Of a stretch of DNA of 64,000 nt, positions 6,942 through 15,350 are shown piece after piece (position 1 is the stretch's first letter; the number at the start of each line of letters is the position of its first letter). The notes under the pieces were generated by a model. That model had not been told where the DNA came from. It saw only the letters and a program-made list of their open reading frames with translations, and ran no database searches. A program made the translations under genes and the position numbers. The stretch is from assembly GCF_009707465.1 (NCBI RefSeq), contig NZ_CP046120.1, positions 1,889,501-1,953,500 on the forward strand. Direction: 5' to 3'. Origin of the DNA: Novosphingobium sp. Gsoil 351. Lineage in GTDB: Bacteria > Pseudomonadota > Alphaproteobacteria > Sphingomonadales > Sphingomonadaceae.

Positions 6942-8306
6942 ATGCCTGCCGCGTTCGACATCTTGCACAGCGCAATCCCCGGCGTCGCCTGGCCGCCGCT
7001 GGTGCAGGGGGTGGCCGCACTGGTCGAGGCTTACGTCTCCCGGCTCGAAGTCACCGAGTGGTTGCCGATCGAGGAGATCGAACAGGCGCAGCGCGAACAG
7101 CTCGGGCTGCTTGCCGACCATTGCGCGCGGCATTCGCCCGCCTTTGCCCGGCGGCTGGCAGCGGCCGATCTGACCGCCGTTGACCTCGCCCAGCCGGGCG
7201 GACTGGCGCGCCTGCCTTCGCTTACCCGGCGCGGCCTTCAGGACCATGACGGCTTGTTCTGCGCCCAAGTGCCCGAGGCGCACCAGCCGGTGGGCATGAC
7301 CCAGACCTCCGGCTCGACCGGCGAGCCGACGCGAGTGCGGCGCACCGGGCTCAACAAGCTGGGCCACATGGCGATGACGGTGCGCGACCACCGCTGGCAG
7401 AGCCGCGACGCACGCGGACGGCTCGTGGCGATGAGCGCGCACCGGCACGAGGTGAAGCCGCTGCCCGACTGGGGCGAGCCGCTGGCGCTGCTCTATCGCA
7501 CCGGCCCCGCGCTCAGCCTGCCCGCGACGATGGCGGTCGCCGAACTGCACGCGCGCATCGCCGATTTCGCACCGCAAGTCCTGGTCACCTATCCCAGCGT
7601 GCTGGGCGCGATGCTCGACATCATCGAGTGCGGCGGGCGGCAGTTCCAGGGCCTCGCCCATGTCCGCTGCATGAGCGAGATGGTCCATCCCGACCTGCGC
7701 GCGCGGACGCAGGCGTTGCTCGGGCGGACGATCGAGGACGCCTATACCTCCGAGGAATTCGGCTTCCTCGCGCTGCAATGCCCCGACGCCGACGGCTATC
7801 ACATCATGGCCGAGACCCACATCGTCGAGGTGATCGACGACAACGGCAAGCCCTGCGCGCCCGGCGAATGGGGCCGCGTGCTGGTGACCGACCTCCACAA
7901 CTTCGCCACACCGCTGATCCGCTATGCCATCGGCGACTATGCAATGGCGGGGACGCCATGTGCGTGCCGGCGGGGGTTGCCGCGGATCGAGCGGATCATG
8001 GGGCGCGAGCGCAACCTGGTCGTCACCCCCGATGGCGCGCGCCACTGGCCGCTGACCGGCTATAGCAAGTTTCACGCCATCGCCCCTGTGCGGCATTACC
8101 AGTTGATCCAGCGCGATCTGGAAACAGTGGAGATGCGGCTGGTTGTCGCCGAGCCGCTCTCGTCCGCGCAGGAGGCCAAGCTCAGGGCGCTGATTCAGAC
8201 CTCGGTGGGCCATCCTTTCGACATCCGGCTGACCTACTTCGCCGATGCGCTGCCCCCCGATCCCTCGGGCAAGCGCGAGGAGTTCGTCAGCCTCGTCGCC
8301 GGTTGA
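6942..8306 (+). CDS. PaaK-like adenylate-forming enzyme (substrate unknown)
   Basis: The protein belongs to the ANL adenylating superfamily, closest in pattern to phenylacetate-CoA ligase (PaaK) and coenzyme F390 synthetase relatives. It has the phosphate-binding loop TSGSTGEPTRV, the A5-type region YTSEEFGFLA and the hinge-region motif IRYAIGDYAMAG. Such enzymes activate a carboxylate as acyl-AMP, then usually transfer it to CoA. Length from ATG 6942 is 454 residues, near the family norm. An open frame continues upstream into the repeat element, so an earlier GTG start is possible, but the conserved part begins after 6942. It ends 32 bases before trmB and may be co-transcribed with it. The substrate cannot be judged from sequence. 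Confidence 0.8.
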   Translation: MPAAFDILHSAIPGVAWPPLVQGVAALVEAYVSRLEVTEWLPIEEIEQAQREQLGLLADHCARHSPAFARRLAAADLTAVDLAQPGGLARLPSLTRRGLQDHDGLFCAQVPEAHQPVGMTQTSGSTGEPTRVRRTGLNKLGHMAMTVRDHRWQSRDARGRLVAMSAHRHEVKPLPDWGEPLALLYRTGPALSLPATMAVAELHARIADFAPQVLVTYPSVLGAMLDIIECGGRQFQGLAHVRCMSEMVHPDLRARTQALLGRTIEDAYTSEEFGFLALQCPDADGYHIMAETHIVEVIDDNGKPCAPGEWGRVLVTDLHNFATPLIRYAIGDYAMAGTPCACRRGLPRIERIMGRERNLVVTPDGARHWPLTGYSKFHAIAPVRHYQLIQRDLETVEMRLVVAEPLSSAQEAKLRALIQTSVGHPFDIRLTYFADALPPDPSGKREEFVSLVAG

Positions 8307-8338
8307 CCCCGAGGGCGGCCCCTGCCACCGGCCCCGCG

Positions 8339-9037
8339 ATGACCGCGCACAAACCCGGCGACCCGACCACGATCAACCGCCTTTACGGCCGCGCCAAGGG
8401 CAAGCCACTGCGCGCCGGGCAACAGGCGCTGGTCGACACGCTGCTCCAGCAGATCGCGGTGCCCGCCGAGAGCCCGGTCACCGCCGAGCGGCTGTTCGGA
8501 TACGACCGCCCGCTCCATTTCGAAATCGGCTTCGGCGGCGGCGAGCACCTCGCGTACCGCGCCGACTTGCTACCCGATCACGGCTTCATCGGCGCCGAGC
8601 CATTTCTCAACGGCGTCGCCCAGGCGCTGGTCCATATCCGTGACGGCGCACTCGGCAACGTTCGCATCCACCATGGCGATGCGCTGGAGGTACTGGCCCG
8701 CGTGCCCGACGGAGCCTTGAGCTTCGTCTATCTGCTCCACCCAGATCCCTGGCCCAAGGCGCGCCACGCCAAGCGGCGGATGATGAACGACGGCCCGCTC
8801 GAGCTGATCGCGGCCAAGCTCAGACCCGGCGGCGAATTCCGCTTCGGCACCGATCATCCGGTCTACCTGCGCCACGCGCTGATGATAATGCAGCGCCACG
8901 GGGCTACGTTCGAATGGCTCGCCAAGAGCCCAGTCGATTGGCAGACCCGCCCCGGCGGTTGGCCCGAGACCCGCTACGAGGCCAAGGCCCGCAGGCTGGG
9001 GCACGAGGTCTGGTACTTCCGGTACCGGCGCATCTAG
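8339..9037 (+). CDS. trmB: tRNA (guanine-N7-)-methyltransferase TrmB
   Basis: A 232-residue SAM-dependent methyltransferase that makes m7G46 in the variable loop of tRNAs. It shows the SAM-binding motif EIGFGGGEH, the acidic motif after HHGDALEVL, and the diagnostic HPDPWPKARHAKRR stretch that binds tRNA, followed by GTDHPVYL. The ATG at 8339 is preferred; a TTG at 8303 overlapping the previous stop codon would add 12 residues. The gene ends inside the last four bases of the convergent sodC gene. Confidence 0.95.
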   Translation: MTAHKPGDPTTINRLYGRAKGKPLRAGQQALVDTLLQQIAVPAESPVTAERLFGYDRPLHFEIGFGGGEHLAYRADLLPDHGFIGAEPFLNGVAQALVHIRDGALGNVRIHHGDALEVLARVPDGALSFVYLLHPDPWPKARHAKRRMMNDGPLELIAAKLRPGGEFRFGTDHPVYLRHALMIMQRHGATFEWLAKSPVDWQTRPGGWPETRYEAKARRLGHEVWYFRYRRI

Positions 9038-9603
9038 CTGGCCTTCAGCACCGCGCAGGCGATGCGGTCACCGCTGTCACCGGAAGGGTCGGTCTTGCCG
9101 TCATCGCGCTTGGCGTGGACCACCAGTGCGGCGCCATCGGTATCGATCAGGTCGGAGACGGTGCCCCCACCAAGCGTGGTGTTGACGATCCCGGTGCCGT
9201 CTTGGCCGACGGTCAGGTTGGGGATGTCGCCCGCGTGGGGTCCGTCGGGATTGGCCAGCCCGTGCTTCTTGCCCGCCGGGTTCCAGTGACCGCCCGCGCT
9301 TTCGAACTTGGGGCCTTCGCACTTGCCGACGGCGTGAAGATGGATGCCGTGCTCGCCCGCGGGCATGCCCTTGACCTGCACTGCCAGACGGATGCCTTCG
9401 CCAGCAGGCAGCACCGTGACCGTGCCCACATCCTTGCCGTCGGCGGTCATCAACGTTGCGGCCGCACGCGTCGGCGCGGCGCTTGGTCCGGCGTCCATCG
9501 GCAGCGAAGCGCTCGCCTCCGCGGTTGGCGCGGCGTCGGGTGTCTTGGTCCCGCACGCGGCGGCGGCGAAGAGGAGCGGCAGAACGAGGGCATGAAAACG
9601 CAT
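9034..9603 (-). CDS. sodC: Cu/Zn superoxide dismutase, lipoprotein
   Basis: A 189-residue periplasmic Cu/Zn superoxide dismutase that converts superoxide to oxygen and peroxide. The N-terminus is a lipoprotein signal (hydrophobic core then AAAAC, Cys17), followed by an Ala/Pro linker of about 30 residues. The enzyme domain shows the copper-binding HLHAVGKC, the zinc loop beginning HWNPAGKKHG and GPHAGDIPNL, and the C-terminal HAKRDDGKTDPSGDSGDRIAC with the last copper His, the active-site Arg and a disulfide Cys. Being lipid-anchored, it likely protects the envelope. It is convergent with trmB and overlaps it by 4 bases. Confidence 0.95.
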   Translation of the reverse strand: MRFHALVLPLLFAAAACGTKTPDAAPTAEASASLPMDAGPSAAPTRAAATLMTADGKDVGTVTVLPAGEGIRLAVQVKGMPAGEHGIHLHAVGKCEGPKFESAGGHWNPAGKKHGLANPDGPHAGDIPNLTVGQDGTGIVNTTLGGGTVSDLIDTDGAALVVHAKRDDGKTDPSGDSGDRIACAVLKAS

Positions 9604-9668
9604 GGGTTGCTCCGTTGACGGATCGGTGGCTGCAAAAGCTCCAACCGGGCCGCTTCGTTCCCGGCGTT

Positions 9669-10841
9669 TCACTCCTCGTGCGGCGAGAACGCGGGCGGGT
9701 GCTCGCCCAGCTTGGGCGGCGGGCCCCGCTCTCGCGCGGGCCAGCCACCGAATTCGACCGGCTGCTTCATCTCCCAATAGGCGCCCTCGCTGGGATGCTC
9801 GCGGCGCGCGAAGAATCCGGTCGCGGCCAGGTGCGGATCATCGTGAATGTCGCCAATGTCGCGGGCGGTGCGCGCCGGGAGATCGAGGGTACGGCATAGC
9901 GCCTCCAACTCGGCCGAGGTGTGGTTGACGGTCAGCGTCGCGAGCAGCGCGTAAAGATGGGTCACGTTGGCGACGCGCTTCTCGCGCGTGGCGAAGCGCG
10001 GATCGGTGATCGCATCGCCCGCCCCCAATGCTTCGAGCAGCCGCGGCCAGGCCTGCTCGGTGTAGGGAACGATGCTGATATAACCGTCGCTCGTCGGAAA
10101 CGGCTGGCGGTTGGGATCGATCTGGCGGGCATAGCAGGCCGGCGCGTTGGGTGGATCGTAAGTCAGCCCGGCGAGATGCTCGACCAGCGAGAACTGGGCG
10201 AAAGCCTCGAACATCGGCACCTCGACATATTGTCCTTCGCCGGTGCGCAGCTTGTGGACGATCGCGGCCAGCGCGGCGTAGGCGGCGTGGAGCCCCGAAA
10301 CCTTGTCCGCGATCAGCGAGGGGACATACCGCGCTCGCGGGTCGCCATCGACGCGGGCGGGCAGGCTGGCGAACCCAGTCGCGGCCTGGATCACGTCGTC
10401 GTAGGCAGGCTCATTGGCATAAGGCCCGCTCTGCCCGAAGCCGACGCAGTGGACGTAGATGATTCCCGGATTGAGCGCTCTGGCCGACGCGAAATCGAGT
10501 CCCAGCCGCTCGAGCGCCTTGCCCCGGACATTGAGCACGAGCACGTCGCATTCGCCGACCAGGCGGTGCATCGCAGCCAGATCGTCCGCGTCCTTGAGAT
10601 TGAGCACGGCCGAGCGTTTGCCCCCGTTGAGCGCGAAGAAGGTCGGGCTCATTCCGGGGGTCTTGGCGGGAGCACCGAGCCAGCGGGCGATGTCCCCGCT
10701 CTCCGGCGCCTCGATCTTGAGCACCTCCGCGCCCAGGTCGTGGAGGATCTGGGTCGCATAGGGGCCGAACACCACGGTCGTCAGGTCGAGCACCCTGACC
10801 CCGGTGAGCATCGCCTTGCCGTCGTTACCCGCCGCCGCCAT
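9669..10841 (-). CDS. CaiB/BaiF family (class III) CoA-transferase
   Basis: About 390 residues, the standard length of the formyl-CoA/carnitine CoA-transferase family, which moves CoA between carboxylic acids. It shows the N-terminal GVRVLDLTTVVFGPYAT, the strand-turn DLGAEVLKIEAPESGD, the motif LNLKD, and the catalytic Asp region around PAYDDVIQAATG. Start: ATG 10841 has AGGA eight bases upstream; ATG 10850 in the same frame is too close to that site. The acceptor is unknown. It lies downstream of the esterase-like gene on the same strand with a 71-base gap, so a shared transcript is possible but unproven. Confidence 0.88.
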   Translation of the reverse strand: MAAAGNDGKAMLTGVRVLDLTTVVFGPYATQILHDLGAEVLKIEAPESGDIARWLGAPAKTPGMSPTFFALNGGKRSAVLNLKDADDLAAMHRLVGECDVLVLNVRGKALERLGLDFASARALNPGIIYVHCVGFGQSGPYANEPAYDDVIQAATGFASLPARVDGDPRARYVPSLIADKVSGLHAAYAALAAIVHKLRTGEGQYVEVPMFEAFAQFSLVEHLAGLTYDPPNAPACYARQIDPNRQPFPTSDGYISIVPYTEQAWPRLLEALGAGDAITDPRFATREKRVANVTHLYALLATLTVNHTSAELEALCRTLDLPARTARDIGDIHDDPHLAATGFFARREHPSEGAYWEMKQPVEFGGWPARERGPPPKLGEHPPAFSPHEE

Positions 10842-10912
10842 CCACGCCATCCTATCGTTCGCCTGCCTTGGCCACGGAGTGGCGCGGGGCGGACGGGCGC
10901 GCAACCCGCAAT

Positions 10913-11572
10913 TTAGACCGCCTTCAGCAACGCCTTGGCGATGAAATCCCGCCCCAGCCGTAGCCCCACCGGATCGACGCTGTGGGGCACGCCCAACGAG
11001 ACATGGGTGGTCACCGCCACGCCGAGCCGCTTGAGTTCGCTTTCCGCCAGATGCAGCGCGGCGACCGGGACCACCGGATCGGCCGAGCCGTGAACCAAAA
11101 GCACCGGGGGTTTGGCGGTATTCGTGGCGATGTCCGCCACGCTGGTCAGCATCCCGGAATACCCTGCGATCGCGGCCACCGGGGTCTTGCGCCGCAGACC
11201 GACATGCAGCGCCATCATCGTCCCCTGGCTGAACCCGACCAGCGCCAGGGCAGCCTCGGTCAGTCCGTACTGCGCCAGCTTGCGATCGAGAAACGCGTCG
11301 ATGGCCGGCGCCGCCGCGGCCGCGCCCGCCGCCAGGGCCGCGGGCGCAAAGCCCGACAGGCCCCACCACTGGTAGCCCGCGCCCATCATTCCGCACCTTT
11401 GCGGCGCATGCGGTGCCAGGAACAGGGCATCGGGCAAGGCATCCTGCCAGTGCGGCGCCAGCGCGATCATGTCCGCGCCGCTCGAGCCATAGCCATGGAG
11501 CAGCACGACGATCTGCCTTGGGTCCGACCCTGACCGAGGCTTGAGGCTCTTGCCGTTTACGATGGGAGACAA
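10913..11572 (-). CDS. Alpha/beta-hydrolase of the phospholipase/carboxylesterase family
   Basis: A 219-residue cytoplasmic alpha/beta hydrolase. The oxyanion turn is LLHGYGSSGAD, the nucleophile elbow is GFSQGTMMAL (Ser in GxSxG), the acid follows in HGSADPVV, and the catalytic His is in GVPHSVD. This order matches the bacterial carboxylesterase/thioesterase group (YpfH/EstB type), which hydrolyses short acyl esters. No ATG is available upstream of the conserved fold, so TTG 11572 is taken as the start; an AGG lies about 8 bases before it. The natural substrate is not evident. Confidence 0.87.
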   Translation of the reverse strand: MSPIVNGKSLKPRSGSDPRQIVVLLHGYGSSGADMIALAPHWQDALPDALFLAPHAPQRCGMMGAGYQWWGLSGFAPAALAAGAAAAAPAIDAFLDRKLAQYGLTEAALALVGFSQGTMMALHVGLRRKTPVAAIAGYSGMLTSVADIATNTAKPPVLLVHGSADPVVPVAALHLAESELKRLGVAVTTHVSLGVPHSVDPVGLRLGRDFIAKALLKAV

Positions 11573-11606
11573 AATCGCGCCTGCCTTCTTGGACGATGAA
11601 GGAGAC

Positions 11607-11681
11607 TGGAGCGGGCGAAGGGATTCGAACCCTCGACCCCAACCTTGGCAAGGTTGTGCTCTACCACTGAGCTACGCCCGC
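11607..11681 (-). tRNA. tRNA-Gly (anticodon GCC)
   Basis: Read on the minus strand, the gene gives a complete cloverleaf of 75 nt including an encoded CCA. The acceptor arms are GCGGGCG and CGCCCGC with discriminator T. The D arm is GCTCAGTGGTAGAGC, the anticodon loop reads CTTGCCAAG with anticodon GCC for glycine, and the T arm contains GGTTCGAATCC. The variable loop is short, as expected for a class I tRNA. Confidence 0.97.
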
Positions 11682-11853
11682 TCGTGCGTCTGCTGGACCT
11701 GCGCGAAAACCGTCCGGGTCCGTGGAGAGGCGGGCGGTTAGCATCGCGTCTTGAGGGCCGCAAGGGTTAAGTGTCGCGGGCGGAAACCACTTGCCGAAAC
11801 CGCCGCTGACCCCACATGATGCCCGCTAACCCGCGCAATCGGAGCAGACACCC

Positions 11854-12768
11854 TTGGCGACCCTCGGCCTCAATCTCGACGAACAGAAAGCTGTCGACCG
11901 CTTCCGCAAGGATGTCGTCGAACCCTCGATGACGAGCCTCGTCATCCTCGATTTCTGGGCCGAGTGGTGCGGGCCGTGCAAAGCGCTGTCGCCGATCCTG
12001 GAAAAAGTCGCCGCCGACTATGCCGACAAGGGCGTGATCCTGGCCAAGATCGACGTCGATGCCGAGAAGTTCATCGCGGCGCAGTTCCAGGTTCGGTCGA
12101 TTCCCACCGTCTACGCGATGTTCCAGGGCCAGCCGGTTGCCGACCTGACTTCGGCGCGGACCGAATCGGCGCTGAAGGCGATGCTCGACCAGATCCTCGC
12201 CAAGCTGCCGATCCAAGGCGGCGCGGCGGCTGATGCGGCAGCTGAGCTGGAACCCTTGCTGGCGATGGGCGAGGACGTGCTGGCAAGCGGCGATGGCGAG
12301 CGCGCCGCCTCGATCTTCGCCCAGATCGTCGAGATGGCGCCCGACAATGCCGTCGCCAACGCCGGGCTGATCCGCGCGCTGACGCTGGCCGGTCGCACGG
12401 ACGAAGCCCAAGCCGCGCTCGACGCCCTCGATCCGAACCTCGCCGCCGACCCCGCGCTGGCCCAAGCCCGCGCCGGGCTGGCGCTGGCCGAGGACGCGCC
12501 CGACCTTTCCGAACTTGAGGCGCTGCGCGCCTCCGCGGCCGAACGCCCCGCCGACATGGAGGCGCAGCTCGTGTTCGCCAATGCGCTGATCGCCAGCGGC
12601 GACCGCCAGGGCGCGGCGGACAAGCTGCTCGCCATGATCGCCGCCGACCGCGAATGGAGCGAAGGCGCCGCCAAGGCCCGCCTGCTCCAGCTGTTCGAGG
12701 CGACCGGACTCGAGGACCCGTGGGTCTCCGCGACCCGTCGCCGTCTCTCGACGCTGCTGTTCGGATAA
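11854..12768 (+). CDS. cnoX: Thioredoxin-TPR co-chaperone, CnoX (YbbN) type
   Basis: A 304-residue protein with an N-terminal thioredoxin domain (about 10-110, active site WCGPC with Cys39 and Cys42) and a C-terminal tetratricopeptide half rich in Ala and Leu. This is the arrangement of CnoX/YbbN, a holdase that protects proteins from oxidation and hands them to GroEL or DnaK; unlike E. coli CnoX, both redox cysteines are retained, as in Caulobacter. The start is TTG 11854 with GGAG nine bases upstream; the next ATG lies too far inside the fold. It is followed two bases after its stop by the Lon-substrate-domain gene, so the two protein-quality-control genes form an operon. Confidence 0.88.
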   Translation: MATLGLNLDEQKAVDRFRKDVVEPSMTSLVILDFWAEWCGPCKALSPILEKVAADYADKGVILAKIDVDAEKFIAAQFQVRSIPTVYAMFQGQPVADLTSARTESALKAMLDQILAKLPIQGGAAADAAAELEPLLAMGEDVLASGDGERAASIFAQIVEMAPDNAVANAGLIRALTLAGRTDEAQAALDALDPNLAADPALAQARAGLALAEDAPDLSELEALRASAAERPADMEAQLVFANALIASGDRQGAADKLLAMIAADREWSEGAAKARLLQLFEATGLEDPWVSATRRRLSTLLFG

Positions 12769-12770
12769 TC

Positions 12771-13400
12771 ATGACTGCTGCGGCCACCACCACCCGGCTG
12801 TCGATCTTTCCGCTGCCCGGCGCGGTGCTCTATCCCGGGCTGCAACTGCCGCTGCACATCTTCGAGCCGCGTTATCGCGCGCTGGTCAGCGATGCGCTCG
12901 CCCGCGACCGGCGGATCGCGATGATCCAGCCGCAAGGGCGCGAGGAAGGCGCGCCGCTGTTCCGTGTCGGCTGCGTCGGCAAGATCGCCCAGTTCGAGGC
13001 GCTCGAAGACGGGCGCTACAATCTGGTGCTCGAGGGCGAGGCCCGGTTCCGGCTGCTGCGCGAGATCGACGCTGCGACCCCGTTTCGCCAGGTCGAGGCA
13101 GAACTGCTCGCCGACCCCGCCGACGAAGTGCTGAGCGCGGTCGAACGCGCGAGCTTCGAACGCGAGGCGCGCCGCTTCGCGGCGGCACAGGGCTATCGCG
13201 TCGATTGGGAATCGGTCGCACGGCTCGACGACGTTTCGCTGATCAACGGGGTCAGCCAGATCGCCCCGTTCGACGCCGCGGCCAAGCAGGCGCTGCTCGA
13301 GGTGAACGGGATCGGCGAGCGTTGCGAACTGCTGGTTCAACTGATGCAGTTCTTCGGCCGTCACGACGGCGGCGACGACGGGGCGGTGACGCTGCAATAG
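12771..13400 (+). CDS. LON peptidase substrate-binding domain protein
   Basis: A 209-residue stand-alone version of the N-terminal domain of Lon protease (PUA-like fold), with no ATPase or protease part. The start of the domain, LSIFPLPGAVLYPGLQLPLHIFEPRYRAL in sense though not quoted in full, is diagnostic: Leu-Pro-Leu-x-Ile-Phe-Glu-Pro-Arg-Tyr at about residues 24-33. Such proteins are common in proteobacteria and of unproven function; a role in substrate recognition or delivery is usually assumed. ATG 12771 follows the stop of the CnoX-like gene by two bases, which supports a joint role in protein quality control. Confidence 0.88.
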   Translation: MTAAATTTRLSIFPLPGAVLYPGLQLPLHIFEPRYRALVSDALARDRRIAMIQPQGREEGAPLFRVGCVGKIAQFEALEDGRYNLVLEGEARFRLLREIDAATPFRQVEAELLADPADEVLSAVERASFEREARRFAAAQGYRVDWESVARLDDVSLINGVSQIAPFDAAAKQALLEVNGIGERCELLVQLMQFFGRHDGGDDGAVTLQ

Positions 13401-13501
13401 CGGCGGGCGCCAAGGCTGGGGCCAACATGACCAATTTGTAACTGTTCGGCGCGGGCGATGCGCGCTTATTCCGGCTGGCCGATGGGCAGCAGGAGAACTT
13501 C

Positions 13502-13801
13502 ATGAAACGGTTGTTGATCGTCGCCGCCGCCGCGACCGCGCTCTCGCTGGGGGCGTGCAAGAAGGAAGACAAGTCCGCCGAGGCGACCGACGCCAGCACC
13601 GAGGCCGCGATGGCCGCGGGCGAAGCGAGTTCGGCCGCCGCCACCGCCAGCGACGCCGCGATGGACACCGCCGCCGCGCCGATGGATTCAGCCTCCGCCG
13701 CAGCCGCGGGCGACAAGGCCGCGATGGCAGGCGACGCCGCCGAAAAGGCCGGCGACAAAGCCAAGGAAGCTGGCGAGAAGGCCAAGGACGCCGCGCACTG
13801 A
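13502..13801 (+). CDS. Ala/Asp/Lys-rich small lipoprotein
   Basis: A 99-residue lipoprotein: a signal of 18 residues ending LGAC (Cys19), then a low-complexity chain dominated by Ala, Asp, Glu, Lys and Ser with repeating AGDKA/AGEKAKDA units that should form a long amphipathic helix. AGGAG lies about 8 bases before ATG 13502. I do not recognise a named family. It closely resembles in design the lipoprotein at 36297-36605. An anchored helical rod in the envelope is the most one can infer. Confidence 0.75.
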   Translation: MKRLLIVAAAATALSLGACKKEDKSAEATDASTEAAMAAGEASSAAATASDAAMDTAAAPMDSASAAAAGDKAAMAGDAAEKAGDKAKEAGEKAKDAAH

Positions 13802-13830
13802 TACCATCCCCTGGGGTGCGCGAACCGAGC

Positions 13831-13868
13831 AACGCCCGGGCTTTCAGGCCCTAGCCCGGGCGTTGTTC
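13831..13868. terminator. Terminator-like hairpin between convergent genes
   Basis: A perfect 12-bp stem (13831-13842 with 13853-13864) encloses a 10-base loop and is followed on the plus strand by GTTCCTT, a weak T stretch. It lies between the lipoprotein gene and the convergent marC-like gene and could serve both. Confidence 0.55.
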
Positions 13869-13919
13869 CTTCGGTCACCGGGCTTCGTATCCTCTCCCCT
13901 CGAAGAGCAAGGGCCGGGG

Positions 13920-14540
13920 TCAGCCGAGCACGGCCTTCAGCCCATCGATCACATACTGCGCCGCCAACGCTGCCAGCAGCACCCCGAGCAGGCGGGTGAT
14001 CACCGCCTCGACGCTGGTTCCAAGCAGCTTCATCAGCGGCCCCGCGGCGATCAGCGAGAGCGCGGTCAGCACCAGCACCGCGGCTAGCGCGGCAAGCACC
14101 ACCAGGGTCTGTGCGGTTCCCTGACTACGGCTCATCAGCAGCATCATCGTCGCGATCGAGCCAGGTCCGGCGATCATCGGCATCGCCATCGGAAACACCG
14201 CGACATCCTCGACCTCCGGTGTCGCCTTGATTTTTTCCGCCCGCTCCTCGCGCCGCTGGGTGCGCTTCTCGAACACCATGTCGAGCGCGATGACGAACAG
14301 CATGATCCCGCCCGCGATCCGGAACGCATCGAGTTCGATGTGCAGCGCGCCGAGCAGGTGCTCGCCGAACAGCGCGAAGATCAGCAGAATGATTCCGGCG
14401 ATCAGGCTGGCGCGCAACGCCATGCTCCTCGCCTGCGGACGCGTCGCGCCGCTCGTCAGCCCGGCATAGATCGGCGCGCAGCCGGGCGGGTCGATCACCA
14501 CGAACAGGGTGACGAAGGCGGAGAGGAACAAGTCTAGCAT
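13920..14540 (-). CDS. MarC family integral membrane protein
   Basis: A 206-residue protein with six hydrophobic segments, beginning with the family signature VVIDPPGCAPIYAGLTSG and carrying the second conserved loop VFPMAMPMIAGPGSIATMMLL, both typical of MarC/UPF0056. The charged loop between segments three and four is rich in Arg and Glu. The family was once linked to multiple antibiotic resistance, but that link was not upheld; its transport substrate is unknown. It sits alone, convergent with the lipoprotein gene and 20 bases downstream of the next minus-strand gene. Confidence 0.9.
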   Translation of the reverse strand: MLDLFLSAFVTLFVVIDPPGCAPIYAGLTSGATRPQARSMALRASLIAGIILLIFALFGEHLLGALHIELDAFRIAGGIMLFVIALDMVFEKRTQRREERAEKIKATPEVEDVAVFPMAMPMIAGPGSIATMMLLMSRSQGTAQTLVVLAALAAVLVLTALSLIAAGPLMKLLGTSVEAVITRLLGVLLAALAAQYVIDGLKAVLG

Positions 14541-14559
14541 CGAAGTTGGCGGGCGCCGG

Positions 14560-15264
14560 TTACGCGCAATGCGGCGCAGGCTGTCCGGCTGGAACCGGCG
14601 GCGGCGGCGCAGTGCGGCGAAACACCTCTTTCATCCCGTCGTCCGAAGCCATCCGGACCACCGCGGTGCGCGAGCAATCCGCCGCGATCGCCGTTTCCCA
14701 CGCCAGCGTGCCGTCGTTAGCCGCCGCGCTGCCCCACGCCTCGCCGCGACGAACGTCGCGGCTGGGCCGAGGGCCTTTGAGGCATTCGGCGACCTTGCCG
14801 GAAATCGTCTCGGGATCGATCGCGCCGCCCGCGCTGTCGAAGCCCTGGTCGAGCACCCAGCGGTATTCGCCGCTCTCCTGGCGCTGCCAGACGGTGAGGA
14901 AGCGGCTCTTGCGTCCGCTAGGAAAGGACGCCTCGCCGGTGGTGACCGCGAACGAGCCGTCGCAGCTCGACCACGCGGCATCCGGCCCCCACAGGATCGG
15001 CTGGGCCGGATCGGGCGTGCCCTTCAGCGACTGCTGGACGTTGCTCCACGCGGGCGGCGGCGGAAACTGCGCGTCACCGGTGGCGTAGTGGCGGAACGCC
15101 GTCCACGTGCCCTTCTCGCGCGCCATCCGGGCGAACGCGCGCTCGGTGGTGATGACCTGGCCGGGATCGGCGAACGGACGCAGGCCATGCGGCTTTCGCG
15201 CGTCGGCCGCCGTGGCGCAAGCGGTGAGGCTGAGGACGAGCGAAGCGAAAAGCAGTTTATGCAT
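14560..15264 (-). CDS. Lipoprotein with a possible NTF2-like domain
   Basis: A 234-residue exported lipoprotein; the signal ends LSLTAC (Cys about 17). The segment ERAFARMAREKGTWTAFRHYA near residues 40-62 looks like the first helix of DUF4440/SnoaL-type NTF2-fold proteins, followed by a beta-rich part with conserved Trp residues, and the tail is Pro-rich. No catalytic motif is visible. ATG 15264 is chosen because it begins the signal peptide; TTG 15270 in frame is less likely. A strong 31-bp palindromic repeat lies immediately upstream. Confidence 0.7.
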   Translation of the reverse strand: MHKLLFASLVLSLTACATAADARKPHGLRPFADPGQVITTERAFARMAREKGTWTAFRHYATGDAQFPPPPAWSNVQQSLKGTPDPAQPILWGPDAAWSSCDGSFAVTTGEASFPSGRKSRFLTVWQRQESGEYRWVLDQGFDSAGGAIDPETISGKVAECLKGPRPSRDVRRGEAWGSAAANDGTLAWETAIAADCSRTAVVRMASDDGMKEVFRRTAPPPPVPAGQPAPHCA

Positions 15265-15275
15265 GGCCAACCCTA

Positions 15276-15344
15276 CCCGCTCATGTCGAGCGAAGTCGAG
15301 ACATCACGCGCGATGATGTCTCGACTTCGCTCGACATGAGCGGG
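15276..15344. repeat. Perfect 31-bp inverted repeat (REP-type palindrome)
   Basis: Left arm 15276-15306 and right arm 15314-15344 are exact reverse complements with a 7-base spacer; the core is TCATGTCGAGCGAAGTCGAG. It sits in the gap between folD and the lipoprotein gene. A shorter related palindrome (CCGCTCATGTCGAGCGG) occurs at 36197-36213. There is no T tract, so it is better read as a dispersed repeat than as a dedicated terminator. Confidence 0.85.
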
Positions 15345-15350
15345 CGTTGG

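Noticed and set aside
15276..15344. 31-bp palindrome read as a terminator for the lipoprotein gene
   Set aside because: There is no T tract on either side and related copies occur elsewhere, so a dispersed repeat is the better reading.
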